A stretch of 41,128 nt of DNA from JAEUIA01 sp034440255 (GTDB taxonomy: Bacteria; Planctomycetota; UBA1135; GCA-002686595), in NCBI GenBank assembly GCA_034440255.1, contig JAWXBU010000069.1, forward strand, positions 1 to 41,128, written 5' to 3'. The notes beneath the pieces were generated by a model, which saw only the letters and a program-made list of their open reading frames with translations, searched no databases and was not told the DNA's origin. The position numbers and the translations under genes are program-made. The stretch's first letter is position 1. Every line of letters begins with the position of its first letter. Shown here one piece after another: positions 32,301 through 40,740 of this stretch.

Positions 32301-32565
32301 TTCCGAGCGGGTGTCGGCGGCGGAATTCGCGGTACTTGAAGTCGATTCGATACGTGTCCTCGTCGCGCGCGAGCACGACGCCATTGCGATCGAGGATGCT
32401 GCCCCGGTGACTCGGCAAAACGCGCGACGAACGCACGAGCCCGCTGGCTTGTTGCGACCACACTTCGTGCTCGACGATCTGCACTTGGAACAAGCGCACC
32501 GCGAGGACGCCGAGTCCAGCGAAGACGATGCCGATCAACGGACCGAAACGCCGCTGCGCTACCAC
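29392..32565 (-). CDS. mrdA: Penicillin-binding protein 2 with a ~500-residue insertion
   Basis: A 1057-residue class B PBP that cross-links peptidoglycan in the elongasome; typical PBP2 is about 600-650. One N-terminal membrane helix (FGPLIGIVFAGLGVLAVRLF) is followed by the conserved pedestal start SHRGSILDRNGVVLARDEDT. The transpeptidase domain is intact: SVFK with Ser ~763, SCN ~818, KTGS ~973. Between residues ~85 and ~600 lies an extra, helical, charged region with several Glu/Arg-rich segments, before the pedestal resumes at RIARNPELYRGFEVRDATKR. The GTG at 32565 was chosen because it has GGAGG upstream and overlaps the MreD stop (GTGGTAG); the open frame upstream is only the shadow of mreD. 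Confidence 0.9.
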   Translation of the reverse strand: MVAQRRFGPLIGIVFAGLGVLAVRLFQVQIVEHEVWSQQASGLVRSSRVLPSHRGSILDRNGVVLARDEDTYRIDFKYREFRRRHPLGILAHAYSSLEMRVVPLAAALQHRQAWTEALLRISPQDLDRFEAGDELTTKVLSVAKTETPNTEARARRAADLRYYVGELLALTKEDASFVRRLEDDARSPSYLEILARRRGLAVEALLARVNANVGRACEELSTLAGFLRVESRDERAGTVLAGGAALDRTIAFLEDVRANLEDESADDLFESAAGFDAGAISTESLATVFDLTWIARSLRWDEARLSAWIASRETRNQAQTAAIVLPRALVHVELETPPRRAERLLDEIALLYAPPNQRDRDEDGRPPSWRDLDDLAVLDQIPSLFEGTRMSSDSNVPDVVLPLQDRDLRDIVPDPADPWKIVGLVSDLAGKDGAADEPLREPIASETWTEFGRNRANLESPAVRVELTRLVRALDRRHRAAIDRLLSNLSSSIVHDDGSLPRLTFTESRRKRAQERDRYVQADRGNRPLRVLDEPDYELVQRIARNPELYRGFEVRDATKRVHPLVDADGEITANLLLGSVGKPLLRELMKQAGDETRLSELRFMVIRSDDEEHEMRVLAARVQRADEWSGSSGLEDYLDPELRGKPGWLQTEGLEERSRNDAGAEVVPPRDGLDVTLTLDVELQNAAQQVISHPKMPGGQTDRAFFESPVGAIALITLQGEVLAAASAPNTAEFPAIPGRDLERSVRRERTLQRPTFNPPGSVFKPFVAAYAIQQLGFDPARHFECRDMGKGRGGFETMHCTGIHGSSDLKRALTVSCNSYFAQVGLEYGADQAVAMTELFGFTQPTGIKSFGTTGRSGLREEVFSAKELARAMKSREAHMRFANGLTVLNVLPMQVARATAGLVTGSLPDVRIVKSVGTTAVEPAARPLGIDEKTLQFVASAMRDVVDSPDGSAHGKGLDVGTLGFDFACKTGSGDYLPFRDTPELSADDRRAMDAGKMRKHTWVAGWFPVDAPKAVLVVYLHDVSETSSHTAVYVAAQFLATDAVKKFVGGAAR

Positions 32566-33074
32566 TTGCGCCTCCGAATTGGCGTCAGCCCCGGCAAGTG
32601 CGCGAAGAGCGGCCCGCACGCGAACGCGAGGATCGCGGAAGTGATCGCGACCGGCAGCGCGGCGAAGATCGTGCTGGTGTGCGCGAGTTCGGCCGACGGA
32701 TCGCGCATGCTGCGTGCGAATGTCAGCCAGACGTTGAAGGCGAACACGAAAACGAGTGCTGCGATGGTGCGCCACAGCGGTCCCGCCAACTCGACCGTAG
32801 TTCTCGCAGCGAGTGCGAAAAACACGATGCCCATGAATCCGGCGAGCACGACGATCGGTGGCTCCGGCCCGAAGCTCGCTCGCGCGAGAGCCGCGAACAG
32901 GGCGAGAATCGGCGTGTCGCCGACGTTCGCTCGAGCCATCACGGACAACGCGAGCACGAGTCCGATGTCGGGCACCCAGCGCGAACCGCCGTTCGCCAAG
33001 TGTCCCTCGATCGCGAAGGCCCACACGGCCCACACGAGGAACAAGATCCACGCGAGAACGCGCGCAGCGCTCAC
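32559..33074 (-). CDS. mreD: Rod shape-determining protein MreD
   Basis: A 171-residue membrane protein with about five helices (ARVLAWILFLVWAVWAFAIE, WVPDIGLVLALSVMARANVG, VVLAGFMGIVFFALAARTTV, LWRTIAALVFVFAFNVWLTF and a C-terminal span). MreD sequence is poorly conserved, so the call rests on length, topology and position between mreC and PBP2. Its GTG start overlaps the mreC stop (GTGA at 33071-33074), which decides the start over an upstream ATG in frame. Confidence 0.8.
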   Translation of the reverse strand: MSAARVLAWILFLVWAVWAFAIEGHLANGGSRWVPDIGLVLALSVMARANVGDTPILALFAALARASFGPEPPIVVLAGFMGIVFFALAARTTVELAGPLWRTIAALVFVFAFNVWLTFARSMRDPSAELAHTSTIFAALPVAITSAILAFACGPLFAHLPGLTPIRRRKW

Positions 33075-34441
33075 GGATTCTCCTCGCTCGAAAGCGAGCG
33101 TCCGCGCCACACGCGCAGAACATGCAGTGCTCGCGCGTCGCAGGCCGGCTTGACACGCAGCGTGAACGGGGGTTCGCTGCTTGCGAAGAGTGCTTCGCCG
33201 ACGAGCAGTCCCGGCGGCAGATCAGATTCGGCGGCGGCGGTCCACAGCTCGATTTTCACGGCCTTTCCGCCGATTGGTGCGAGCGGGATCTCGCCGTGAC
33301 ATTCGAACGCGACTTCGTCGTTGCCGACGGGGCCGAGTGAAATGAGGCGGCCGAGTGCGATGGGTGCAGCTTGCCCCTCGATCTTCGCGAGCGCGCTGAA
33401 GGCGAGGCCGGGATCGGCGAGCAAACGTGCATCACTGTCGAAGAAACCCACGCGTTCCATGCGTCCGACGAAGCGTGCCCCGACGGCAAGGGCGGCACCT
33501 GGAGCGATCTTCGACGCGGTCGTGAGTGCGAGTCGACGCGTGTCGCGCAAGGCCGACGGATCGCCGGCGAGAATCACGCGCGCATCCATCCACGATGCTG
33601 CTTCGAACGGATCGATCGGCAACACCGGGCCCGCTGTGCCGCGCTCGGGTGCGACGAGAATGGCGAGGTGCGCGAGGCCGAGCGGATAGTCGAGGGGCGC
33701 ACGCAATCCGAGCAGTCGCGTCCCGTGCATGTCGACGACGACGAGTTTGCCGAGCACGAAACCATCGGCGAGTCGTGCCTCGCGCGCATTCGCGTCCTCG
33801 GAGACGCGCGCGACGCCACTTTGAATCGAACGGTCGCTCGGGAATTGAACGGCGAGATGCAGCTCACGCTCGTGCTTTTGCGCTTTGCCGAGCAAGCCTC
33901 CGACGACGAACGAGCCTTTCTTGCCGCCCGATTCGACGATTGCGGAGACGCGAAAGTCCTTGGCGGTGACGAGCTCGGCTGTGCATTCGCCAGGACGAAA
34001 CGGATCGAGTTCGACGACACGTCCGACGTATGCGTCACCACTCGTGATGGGCGAACCGGCTACGACTCCGGCGTCGAGTGCGTACCGCAGGCGCAACCGA
34101 TCCTGATTCTTCGGGTGTCGGCCGATGACGTGGCATGCGACGGCAGCGCGACCGCTTTGCAACTTTGGATCGACGGGCAGTGCGGCGGATTGTGAAGCGA
34201 AGAGGAGCGCGTGCGAGCGTTCGCTCTCGGATGCGAAAGCAGACGTGGCCTCGATTTCATTCGCCGAGACTTCGTCGCGCGCAAGCCACGCGAGTGGTCG
34301 CGCCAATTCCGCGAGCACGCGCGAAGGTGCGAACGCTCCGTCGATCGCCGTCTCGACGCTGGCCACCGGATGCACCGACAGCGCGATCAAGACGAGCAAA
34401 CCGATCAGGAACAGCGTGCCTGAACGGGAAAGCCCTCCCAC
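33071..34441 (-). CDS. mreC: Rod shape-determining protein MreC, extended
   Basis: A 456-residue protein, longer than the usual ~280-350. One N-terminal membrane helix (TLFLIGLLVLIALSVHPVAS) is followed by a short helical part and a periplasmic beta-barrel region with the MreC-like segments VVAGSPITSGDAYVGRVVEL and RVSAIVESGGKKGSFVVGGL. MreC scaffolds PBP2 and RodA to MreB. The C-terminal ~200 residues repeat a similar theme (AALAVGARFVGRMERVGFFD, DPGLAFSALAKIEGQAAPIA), possibly a second barrel-like unit. The start is GTG at 34441 with CGAGG upstream. Its usual partner mreB is 5 kb upstream rather than adjacent. Confidence 0.8.
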   Translation of the reverse strand: MGGLSRSGTLFLIGLLVLIALSVHPVASVETAIDGAFAPSRVLAELARPLAWLARDEVSANEIEATSAFASESERSHALLFASQSAALPVDPKLQSGRAAVACHVIGRHPKNQDRLRLRYALDAGVVAGSPITSGDAYVGRVVELDPFRPGECTAELVTAKDFRVSAIVESGGKKGSFVVGGLLGKAQKHERELHLAVQFPSDRSIQSGVARVSEDANAREARLADGFVLGKLVVVDMHGTRLLGLRAPLDYPLGLAHLAILVAPERGTAGPVLPIDPFEAASWMDARVILAGDPSALRDTRRLALTTASKIAPGAALAVGARFVGRMERVGFFDSDARLLADPGLAFSALAKIEGQAAPIALGRLISLGPVGNDEVAFECHGEIPLAPIGGKAVKIELWTAAAESDLPPGLLVGEALFASSEPPFTLRVKPACDARALHVLRVWRGRSLSSEENP

Positions 34442-34517
34442 GGAAAACCTCGACCAAAAACGCCACGAAAGTGTCCTCTGCCGCGCAGAGGATCAGGTGT
34501 GCCTAAGTAGCAAATGG

Positions 34518-34534
34518 GCGGGAGTCATTCCCGC
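34518..34534 (-). terminator. Hairpin between the secreted-protein genes and mreC
   Basis: On the minus strand, GCGGGA-ATGAC-TCCCGC forms a 6-bp stem with a 5-base loop, about 150 bases after the beta-propeller gene and 75 before mreC. The bases after it (CCATTTGC) are only weakly T-rich. It may separate the inserted genes from the mreC operon. Confidence 0.4.
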
Positions 34535-34682
34535 GTGCGCGTCGCCGTATGACTGCGCGCGGTCAAATTCTGCATCACGATGCCGCAATGCTGCGCGACT
34601 CTCCAGTCTGTGTTGCCGCTTCTGGGCTCAATGAGCGCGCGACCCCGTCCTCCTCCGGGCCGAGGAGCATCGTGCTTTCGAT

Positions 34683-37235
34683 CTACTGCACATGCAGCAA
34701 GAGCCCGTTGCTTGCGCTGAACATGCCTGCGCCTGAACACGATGGCGTATTCCGGAACACGTATTGAGCCGCGAATTGCGTACCTGTCGGCAGTAGAGGC
34801 AGGGGCATCGGGGTTCGGACGAAGCCGCGATGGTCGGTCGTCACGGCGCGCAAGAACATTCGCCGCGTGCGATCGACCTGGATCGAAGCGCCACCAAAGT
34901 CGCCAGCTATCGGCGCGGCGGCACCGATCAGCAACCAACCACTCGCGTTCGGAGGTGCGCCGCTGCACCAGAAGGCGAACTCCGAAGCGTTGGGAGACGG
35001 CATACCCACCGTGTTCATGCCGATCGTCCCCAAGCAGGCCGGAGTCGACGTGCCGAGCACTTGGACGCCTTGCGGCAGGAGATCTGCGACGCCTACGAAA
35101 CCGTCCTCGTAGCCTCCGCCATAGGTGGTGTCGAATGCGCCGGGTGTCACGAAGCTCGCGAGTCCTGCATTTCCGCCGATGGCCACATGATGATCGTCGA
35201 GTCGCGTGATGCACTGACCGAACTCCCAATTCAGTCCGCCGAGGCGGGCTGAATAAAGCAACTGCGTCCCCGTCGGATCGATGCGGCACAGCAAGGCGTC
35301 GGCGCCGTTGACGACACCTGAGCCAGCCGGTGCGCCGGGTGTGATCGGCATCGTGCTCCAGCGGTCGCCACCGGTGATCGTCGCCACGCCCGAGGCGTCG
35401 AGGTAGACGCCATAGGGGAGGGCACGTGAGGTCAGGTAGAACCCGTACTCGAGCGCAGCGCCTCCTGGCGCAACCTTGAACACATAGCCGTTGTAGTCAT
35501 TGACGAAGACACTTGGCGGAGGGAATGCGGCGCCGGGAGTAGTAGGATAGAAGTAGCTCTGGGTTTCGGCTACCACGACGACGCTGCCATCGCGGCCAAG
35601 GGCCATGCCCTGGGGATGAGACTCCGTGCCACCCCCGTTCTGATCGATCACCTTGTTCCAAATGATCCCTGATCCCTGGGCATTTAAACGACTCACGAAA
35701 AAGCGATGATGAATGCCAACGATAGGCGTAGGCAAGACATCGAACGGAATCGGGAAGTCGGGTGAAAAGGTAAGGCCGGCCACGGTTACGTTCTCTGCCG
35801 CGTCAAGCGCAAGCGTCCGAACTTCGTCGCGATACGAACCACCTAGGAAAGTCGACCATTCGAGCTGACTTCCGTCTGGCGACAATCGAGCGACGAACCC
35901 ATCCTGGTTGCCTGTTGCGTTGAATGTGGTGTCGTACGCTCCTGGAGTCGCGGGAAAAGAATCGGTCCATCCACCCACCACCACGCCCCCGGAAGCTGCT
36001 ATGTCCAGGGCATGAACGAAACAGGCATTTCCTCCGGGGCCCTCGAGCACGGTTGAAAAGTCCAGAGCGTCACCCGCCGCAGAGAGTCGCAGAACGTATC
36101 CTGGGAATCTGGTGTTGATGATTGGGTCGTAGGCCTGAGGAGTCGTTGGGAAATCTGCTGACACCCCATTGGGAATGTAGAGATCCCCACCCACGGTTGC
36201 CCGGCCCCAGGAATCGACGGCCAACGCAAACAGATCGATCGACACGTTCACATCCACGTAAGTCGAAAAGAGCACACTGCCCGCAGGATCGAATTTGCAC
36301 ACGAAGATCCCAACTACGTTCATGCCTGGAGTCGAATATGAGCCGGGGGTCACTGGAAAATTGGCCGAAGTCGCCTCTCCTGCCGCGAACACGTTGCCGG
36401 CCGCGTCGCGATCCAGTGCCGTCGTGTACTCACCGCTGCCGGTTCCTCCCAGGTAGCTCGCCCATTCGATGCCCGGATCGATATGCAGCTCTCGCGACCG
36501 GTCACGCTGTGGAGCGACGAAGCCGAAGCGATCATCTCCTAAGAGTTGGAAGCGCACGTCGATGAAATGTTGCTCGCCTGACTTGCTGATCTCCCAACTC
36601 ACTGGCGGAGTCTGACGTATGACTCCTGCCGACGTGTGGATCCAGAGCGACCCATCATCCTCGATGGACAAGCCTCTTTGTCCCTGACATCGAATCACCA
36701 GCGCATCGAGGTCCGCGCCCGGCGCAAGTTCAAGATCGTATTCAAGGTGTCCGTCGTGAGCGCGCAGCACCCAGTCGACGCCATCCGCAACGCATCGCAT
36801 TCGCACTTGCTCGAAACTAGGCACATTGCGGATCCAGTGTGCGCCAGCGTCGTAGCAGTAATGATGCTTCGTGCGTAGCTCCCGCTCACCTGAGGGCTCG
36901 AGCGAATCCTGCCCCTCGATCGCCAATCTCACGAGTACTCCTGACCGTTCGGACTTAGTCACGACCGAGGCCAGATCGAGAGCGATCGAGTCCTGTTCGA
37001 CGCGTGCTCGAACACCGCCGGCTTGCGCAAGAAAACGAATGGCCTCAGGCCACTGACCATGATTTTCCTGAAACGTGATCGACGCGCGTGAGACTAGGCT
37101 GCTCGAGTCGCGAGAAGTGACCTGAGCTCGCGCGAGCGAGGCAGACGTCATGACGAGCGCAACGAAGAGTGAGTTACGAGCGGCAACTGCGGCGCGTCCG
37201 CCGTTGGCAGCGAGTTGGCTGCGAAGAGCATTCAT
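34683..37235 (-). CDS. Large secreted SBBP beta-propeller protein
   Basis: An 850-residue exported protein. The signal peptide is at about residues 20-37 (NSLFVALVMTSASLARA). Residues ~50-270 form the N-terminal DUF7948-type domain (FQENHGQWPEAIRFLAQAGG ... IDPGIEWASYLGG). Residues ~270-730 contain repeated SBBP blades (for example DRDAAGNVFAAGEATSANFP, DAAENVTVAGLTFSPDFPIP). The last ~115 residues, from STPACLGTIGMNTVGMPSPN to SGAGMFSASNGLLLHVQ, match a Cys-containing C-terminal domain common in secreted planctomycete proteins, which I recognise from memory. It probably acts at the cell surface. AGGTG lies just before the ATG, 12 bases after the upstream gene. Base composition is lower in GC than the neighbours (31 of 60 at 36241-36300). 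Confidence 0.8.
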   Translation of the reverse strand: MNALRSQLAANGGRAAVAARNSLFVALVMTSASLARAQVTSRDSSSLVSRASITFQENHGQWPEAIRFLAQAGGVRARVEQDSIALDLASVVTKSERSGVLVRLAIEGQDSLEPSGERELRTKHHYCYDAGAHWIRNVPSFEQVRMRCVADGVDWVLRAHDGHLEYDLELAPGADLDALVIRCQGQRGLSIEDDGSLWIHTSAGVIRQTPPVSWEISKSGEQHFIDVRFQLLGDDRFGFVAPQRDRSRELHIDPGIEWASYLGGTGSGEYTTALDRDAAGNVFAAGEATSANFPVTPGSYSTPGMNVVGIFVCKFDPAGSVLFSTYVDVNVSIDLFALAVDSWGRATVGGDLYIPNGVSADFPTTPQAYDPIINTRFPGYVLRLSAAGDALDFSTVLEGPGGNACFVHALDIAASGGVVVGGWTDSFPATPGAYDTTFNATGNQDGFVARLSPDGSQLEWSTFLGGSYRDEVRTLALDAAENVTVAGLTFSPDFPIPFDVLPTPIVGIHHRFFVSRLNAQGSGIIWNKVIDQNGGGTESHPQGMALGRDGSVVVVAETQSYFYPTTPGAAFPPPSVFVNDYNGYVFKVAPGGAALEYGFYLTSRALPYGVYLDASGVATITGGDRWSTMPITPGAPAGSGVVNGADALLCRIDPTGTQLLYSARLGGLNWEFGQCITRLDDHHVAIGGNAGLASFVTPGAFDTTYGGGYEDGFVGVADLLPQGVQVLGTSTPACLGTIGMNTVGMPSPNASEFAFWCSGAPPNASGWLLIGAAAPIAGDFGGASIQVDRTRRMFLRAVTTDHRGFVRTPMPLPLLPTGTQFAAQYVFRNTPSCSGAGMFSASNGLLLHVQ

Positions 37236-37247
37236 CAGGACACCTCG

Positions 37248-39244
37248 CTAGTAGAAACGCACGAATTGCGCGTGAGTCGGTAGACGCTGAGTGTGCCCTA
37301 GCTTGGTCACAATCACCCAAAGCATGTACCAGCCGGGCGGGCCGAGGTTGTCCTCCAGCGACCGCACGGTGAGTGTGGCCGTCAAGGCGTCCACCGACTG
37401 GGAGTCGATTGGGAGTTCGATGTAGCGCTGGTCGTTGTCGAAGAAATGCGTTACCGCACCAGGCCGCGTCAGCACAACGCCGCTGATCGCGAAGGAGTCG
37501 CTCGAGAAGTTCTCGACTGTCACCGTGAAGCTCTGAGGCTGACTGGTCGAACTCATCGGCTGCGCGGACACGACCGAACCGATGTAGGGCATGTCGTACC
37601 CGGTGTTCTGCGGCATGTAGGCCGGCAGGAAGATCTCGCCGGAATAGGGACCGGCGGCGAAACCAGACACTGGATTGGGAAGTGACTCACCACCAGCGAC
37701 ATAAACGCTCCCGTCGGCAAGCAGTACCGAGAATTGATGGTACAGCCGCTGCGTCGGACCGATGGGTACACCTTGGGCGTCATTGACGATGTTGCCGGCG
37801 GGCATCAACACGCTGGACCCAACGGAATTACGGGAAGGGCCGGGGTCGTAGAGTTCGGGATCCGCCACAGGGATCAGGCTCGGAATGAACTGGCGTGCAC
37901 CACCCATGAGCAGGATCTGGCGGTCGGGCAGCACAAGCGCGTCCGTGAAGTCTCGCGGGACCAACAGGTTGGCCTTGTCTTTAAATTCTCCCTCAACCGT
38001 TGTGCCGCCCGTAGCTGCGGCTTGGGCAGGGATGAACTCTTGCACGGTACTCACCGGGTTCGCCGCTCCTGGCGTTCCGCCGAACACCAAAACTCGGTCG
38101 TTGTCCTGCAGCGTATGCATCAAGACCGCCGGTCCGTAGTTGCGATCCGCGTTAGGGCCCAGATGCGTGGCGTCCTCACGCACGCGCCAGAATTCGGTCT
38201 TGTATGACCCGCTTTGATTGAGACGGATCATATAAGCCTCCTGCGGCGGGTTGGCTACCTGCTGGAAGGAGTCGGGCGTGTCCACATCGTGCACAACGAG
38301 AATGTCTCCATTCGAGAGCTGGAACGCGCGCGGATAGCTGTCCAGATTCCCATTCAAGCCGTTCGTGCTCAGGTCGTTCGGATGAACTTGCAGATCGTAG
38401 GCATCGATTCGCTGGGTCGTGGACGGAGGAAACAGAGGGGCGAGCGCGCATGCCCACTGCAGGCTTCCATACGGCAATACCTCCATGACATCCACGCCGG
38501 CATAGGTGGGTACTGCGGCGTACGGTCCGCCTAGAACGAGGTGCGCTCCGGCGTTGATCGTCGAGCACAAGGTCGAAGCCGCGTTGAACTGAATCACACC
38601 TTTCGTGAGCGCGATGATCGTCGGGTAGAAGCGCGACCGGAGCATGTCGGGTAGCTGCATGAAACCTCGGCCGTACACGCGCAGCTGACATCCGCCTCCT
38701 CTTGGTGCCGCGAGTGTGGCCGGATCGATCAAGTAGGCGTTGTTTAGGAACGCAGGCAAAGCACGGTTTCCTCCGACCACGAGGAGCCGACCTTGAGGGT
38801 CCCACGACATGCCAGCGCACATGATGTCGCTGGGGATCACCGCATTGAGTCGTAGCAAGTCGTTGGGCGCGAGCGGATCGAAGATGAAGAGGAAAGTTCG
38901 GTCTTGCGGCTGGCAAGCCGGATTCGCCGTGGGCGTGTAGACGAGTTCGCGATGCCACATCAGGACCTTGCCGCGGTAGAGTCCCGTCGGGATCAGAGCT
39001 CCGTGCGAGAACTCAGGGTACAGATGCGCGGTTGTGCAGCTCGGGTGTGTTTCGATGCAGCGCGTCCAGTCCCACGGTCCGGCCCACGTCTGCGCGGCGC
39101 TGTCCCGAACGAACGCGAGAAGAATCAGGACCGCGATCGCCCACCGAGCGAAGTATCGGCGGAGATGTCGAGGATCACGCGGTGACGCGGTGACGCGGTG
39201 ACGCGGTGACGCGGTGACAGGTCGGTCGACATCGAAAGCTTCAT
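37248..39244 (-). CDS. Secreted galactose-oxidase-like (DUF1929) protein, out of frame at an 8-bp repeat
   Basis: The body, from residue-equivalent ~60 onward, is a kelch/seven-bladed galactose-oxidase or glyoxal-oxidase-like protein: GMSWDPQGRLLVVGGNRALP, YPTIIAL, ALVLPDRQILLMGGARQFIP, LYHQFSVLLADGSVYVAGGE, and a C-terminal DUF1929 domain (GEIFLPAYMPQNTGYDMPYI ... GWYMLWVIVTKLGHTQRLPT). The frame stays open upstream of the first internal ATG (38960), giving AAQTWAGPWDWTRCIETHPS and before it a signal peptide RRYFARWAIAVLILLAFVRD. The only good start is ATG 39242-39244, with AGGAGG six bases upstream, but five 8-bp repeats (39179-39218) put it in another frame that stops at 39125-39127. Four or seven copies would fuse start, signal peptide and enzyme. 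It is therefore either phase-variable and OFF here, or broken. Copper ligands were not verified. Confidence 0.75.
39179..39218 (-). repeat. Five tandem copies of an 8-bp repeat (GTCACCGC)
   Basis: On the plus strand GCGGTGAC is repeated five times without a mismatch. It lies between codons 9 and 22 of the reading frame starting at 39244. Because eight is not a multiple of three, each gain or loss of a unit changes the frame of everything downstream. Confidence 0.95.
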
Positions 39245-39283
39245 GTTTCCCTCCTGCGCGAGAAATCAGAATCGGAAAGAAAG

Positions 39284-39300
39284 CCGGGTTTACAACCCGC
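39284..39300 (-). terminator. Intrinsic terminator or attenuator between mreB and the secreted gene
   Basis: On the minus strand, GCGGGTT-GTA-AACCCG is followed by GCTTTCTTTCC. The 6-bp stem, tight loop and T-rich run are the best terminator pattern in the window. It lies 115 bases after the mreB stop and 40 before the ATG at 39244, so it would either end mreB transcription or attenuate transcription entering the secreted-protein genes. Confidence 0.6.
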
Positions 39301-39305
39301 GTCCG

Positions 39306-39334
39306 AGTCTACGCGTGCCTCAGGGAACCCGCAA
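39306..39334 (-). promoter_or_regulatory. Candidate promoter for the secreted-protein pair
   Basis: On the minus strand, TTGCGG (39334-39329), 17 bases and TAGACT (39311-39306) form a weak sigma-70-like promoter just upstream of the hairpin at 39284-39300. If real, the hairpin lies in the leader and could act as an attenuator. Confidence 0.3.
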
Positions 39335-39414
39335 CGCCTCGTGACGGATCCGAACCCACGCAACTCTTTCCTAGTGCGCTCGCCGAATTCAGCGCGTCGC
39401 ATTCTCTTGTCGGC

Positions 39415-40479
39415 TCAATCGTCTTCGTCACTCGACAACACAGGCGCGAACACCTCGAGATTCTCGAGGAAAACACCCGTTCCACGCGCGACCGCCGTCA
39501 GCGGATCATCCGCGACCCGTGCCGGAATCGACAGCACTTCCGTCATCGCTTCCGGCAACCCGTAGAGCATCGCTCCACCGCCGCACAGCGTGATGCCCGT
39601 GTCGACCAAGTCTGCGGACAGTTCCGGCGGCGCCTCTTCCAGCACGCCGCGCACTGCTTCACAAATCAGACGCACGGGATGACTCAGCGCTTCGCGCATT
39701 TCGATCGACGTCACAGTCGTCTTTCGCGGCAGGCCCGTCACCGAATCGCGCCCCTTCACTTCCATCGACAATTCCTGCTTCATCGGCCACGCAGAACCGA
39801 TGGTGAGCTTGACGCGCTCGGCCGTTTGCTCGCCGATCAACAGGTTGTGATGGCGGCGACAGTGATTGATGATCGCCTCGTCCATTTCATCGCCAGCGAT
39901 ACGCAACGAAGTCGAACGCACGAGTTCGCCCAACGCGAGAATCGCGATGTCCGTCGTTCCGCCACCGACGTCGACGATCAACGAACCGAACGGTTCACGC
40001 ACAGGCAAATCGATACCAAGACCAGCGGCCAACGGCTCTTCGATCAAGTACACCTTGCGTGCGCCCGCGCGTTCGGCCGAGTTGATGACGGCACGACGTT
40101 CGACCGCAGTGATCCCGACCGGTACTGCGATGACGACGCGCGGCTTCACCCAATTGCGACCGGCGTGCACCTTCGTGATGAAGTAACGCAACATCTTCTC
40201 GGTCACGTCGAAGTCGGCGATGACGCCGTTCTTGAGCGGACGAATGGCTTCGATGTTGCCCGGCGTTTTGCCGAGCATCGCTTTCGCTTCGTTGCCGACG
40301 GCCATACCGCCGTTGAGTACTTCGCCCGTCGTCTTGTCGACAGCAACCACGCTCGGCTCGTTCAACACGATGCCGCGTCCGCGCACGCTGACGAGCGTGT
40401 TGGCGGTTCCCAAGTCGATGCCCATGTCGACGGAGAACCGACCGAGTGCCCACTGAATGGGCTTGAAAACACTGCTCAT
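39415..40479 (-). CDS. mreB: Actin-like cell shape protein MreB
   Basis: A 354-residue actin homolog that forms membrane-bound filaments and guides the elongasome. The nucleotide-binding motifs are present: phosphate 1 DMGIDLGTANTLVSVRGRGI, GNEAKAMLGKTPGNIEAIRP, phosphate 2 IVDVGGGTTDIAILALGELV, and adenosine motif DTGITLCGGGAMLYGLPEAM. The short N-terminal SVFKPIQWALGRFS is the usual amphipathic membrane-binding segment. The ATG at 40479 follows GGAG; a TTG 12 bases earlier is less likely. It is separated from mreC by two secreted-protein genes. Confidence 0.97.
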   Translation of the reverse strand: MSSVFKPIQWALGRFSVDMGIDLGTANTLVSVRGRGIVLNEPSVVAVDKTTGEVLNGGMAVGNEAKAMLGKTPGNIEAIRPLKNGVIADFDVTEKMLRYFITKVHAGRNWVKPRVVIAVPVGITAVERRAVINSAERAGARKVYLIEEPLAAGLGIDLPVREPFGSLIVDVGGGTTDIAILALGELVRSTSLRIAGDEMDEAIINHCRRHHNLLIGEQTAERVKLTIGSAWPMKQELSMEVKGRDSVTGLPRKTTVTSIEMREALSHPVRLICEAVRGVLEEAPPELSADLVDTGITLCGGGAMLYGLPEAMTEVLSIPARVADDPLTAVARGTGVFLENLEVFAPVLSSDEDD

Positions 40480-40491
40480 CGACGACTCCAA

Positions 40492-40740
40492 AGGATCCGG
40501 CCCGCGGCCGTTCCCAACAGGACGCCTCGCACGCGCACGCGACGCAGCGAGCGGACAGCGCCGGAAGCGGCGCAGACGTTCGGGAGTCTACAAGGGGCGG
40601 AGTCGCGTTCAAGGACTGCATACGACGCCCAGAGATTCAGGAAGTCGCAATCCCGATCACGCCTTACTCACCCGAAGCGTCTGCGTACTTTGCTCCGCGA
40701 ACAGACTTGGTCGCGCGTGGCTTCCTTGGCCGCACTCGAG
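40492..40740. other. Region upstream of mreB
   Basis: No gene is seen in these ~250 bases. They should contain the mreB promoter and leader. Diverged partial relatives of the 38-bp repeat begin near its right end. Confidence 0.4.

Noticed and set aside
32566..33156. N-terminal extension of PBP2 to 1254 residues
   Set aside because: The extra residues are Arg-rich and lie antiframe to mreD. A GTG with a good ribosome-binding site at 32565 gives the expected membrane anchor directly.
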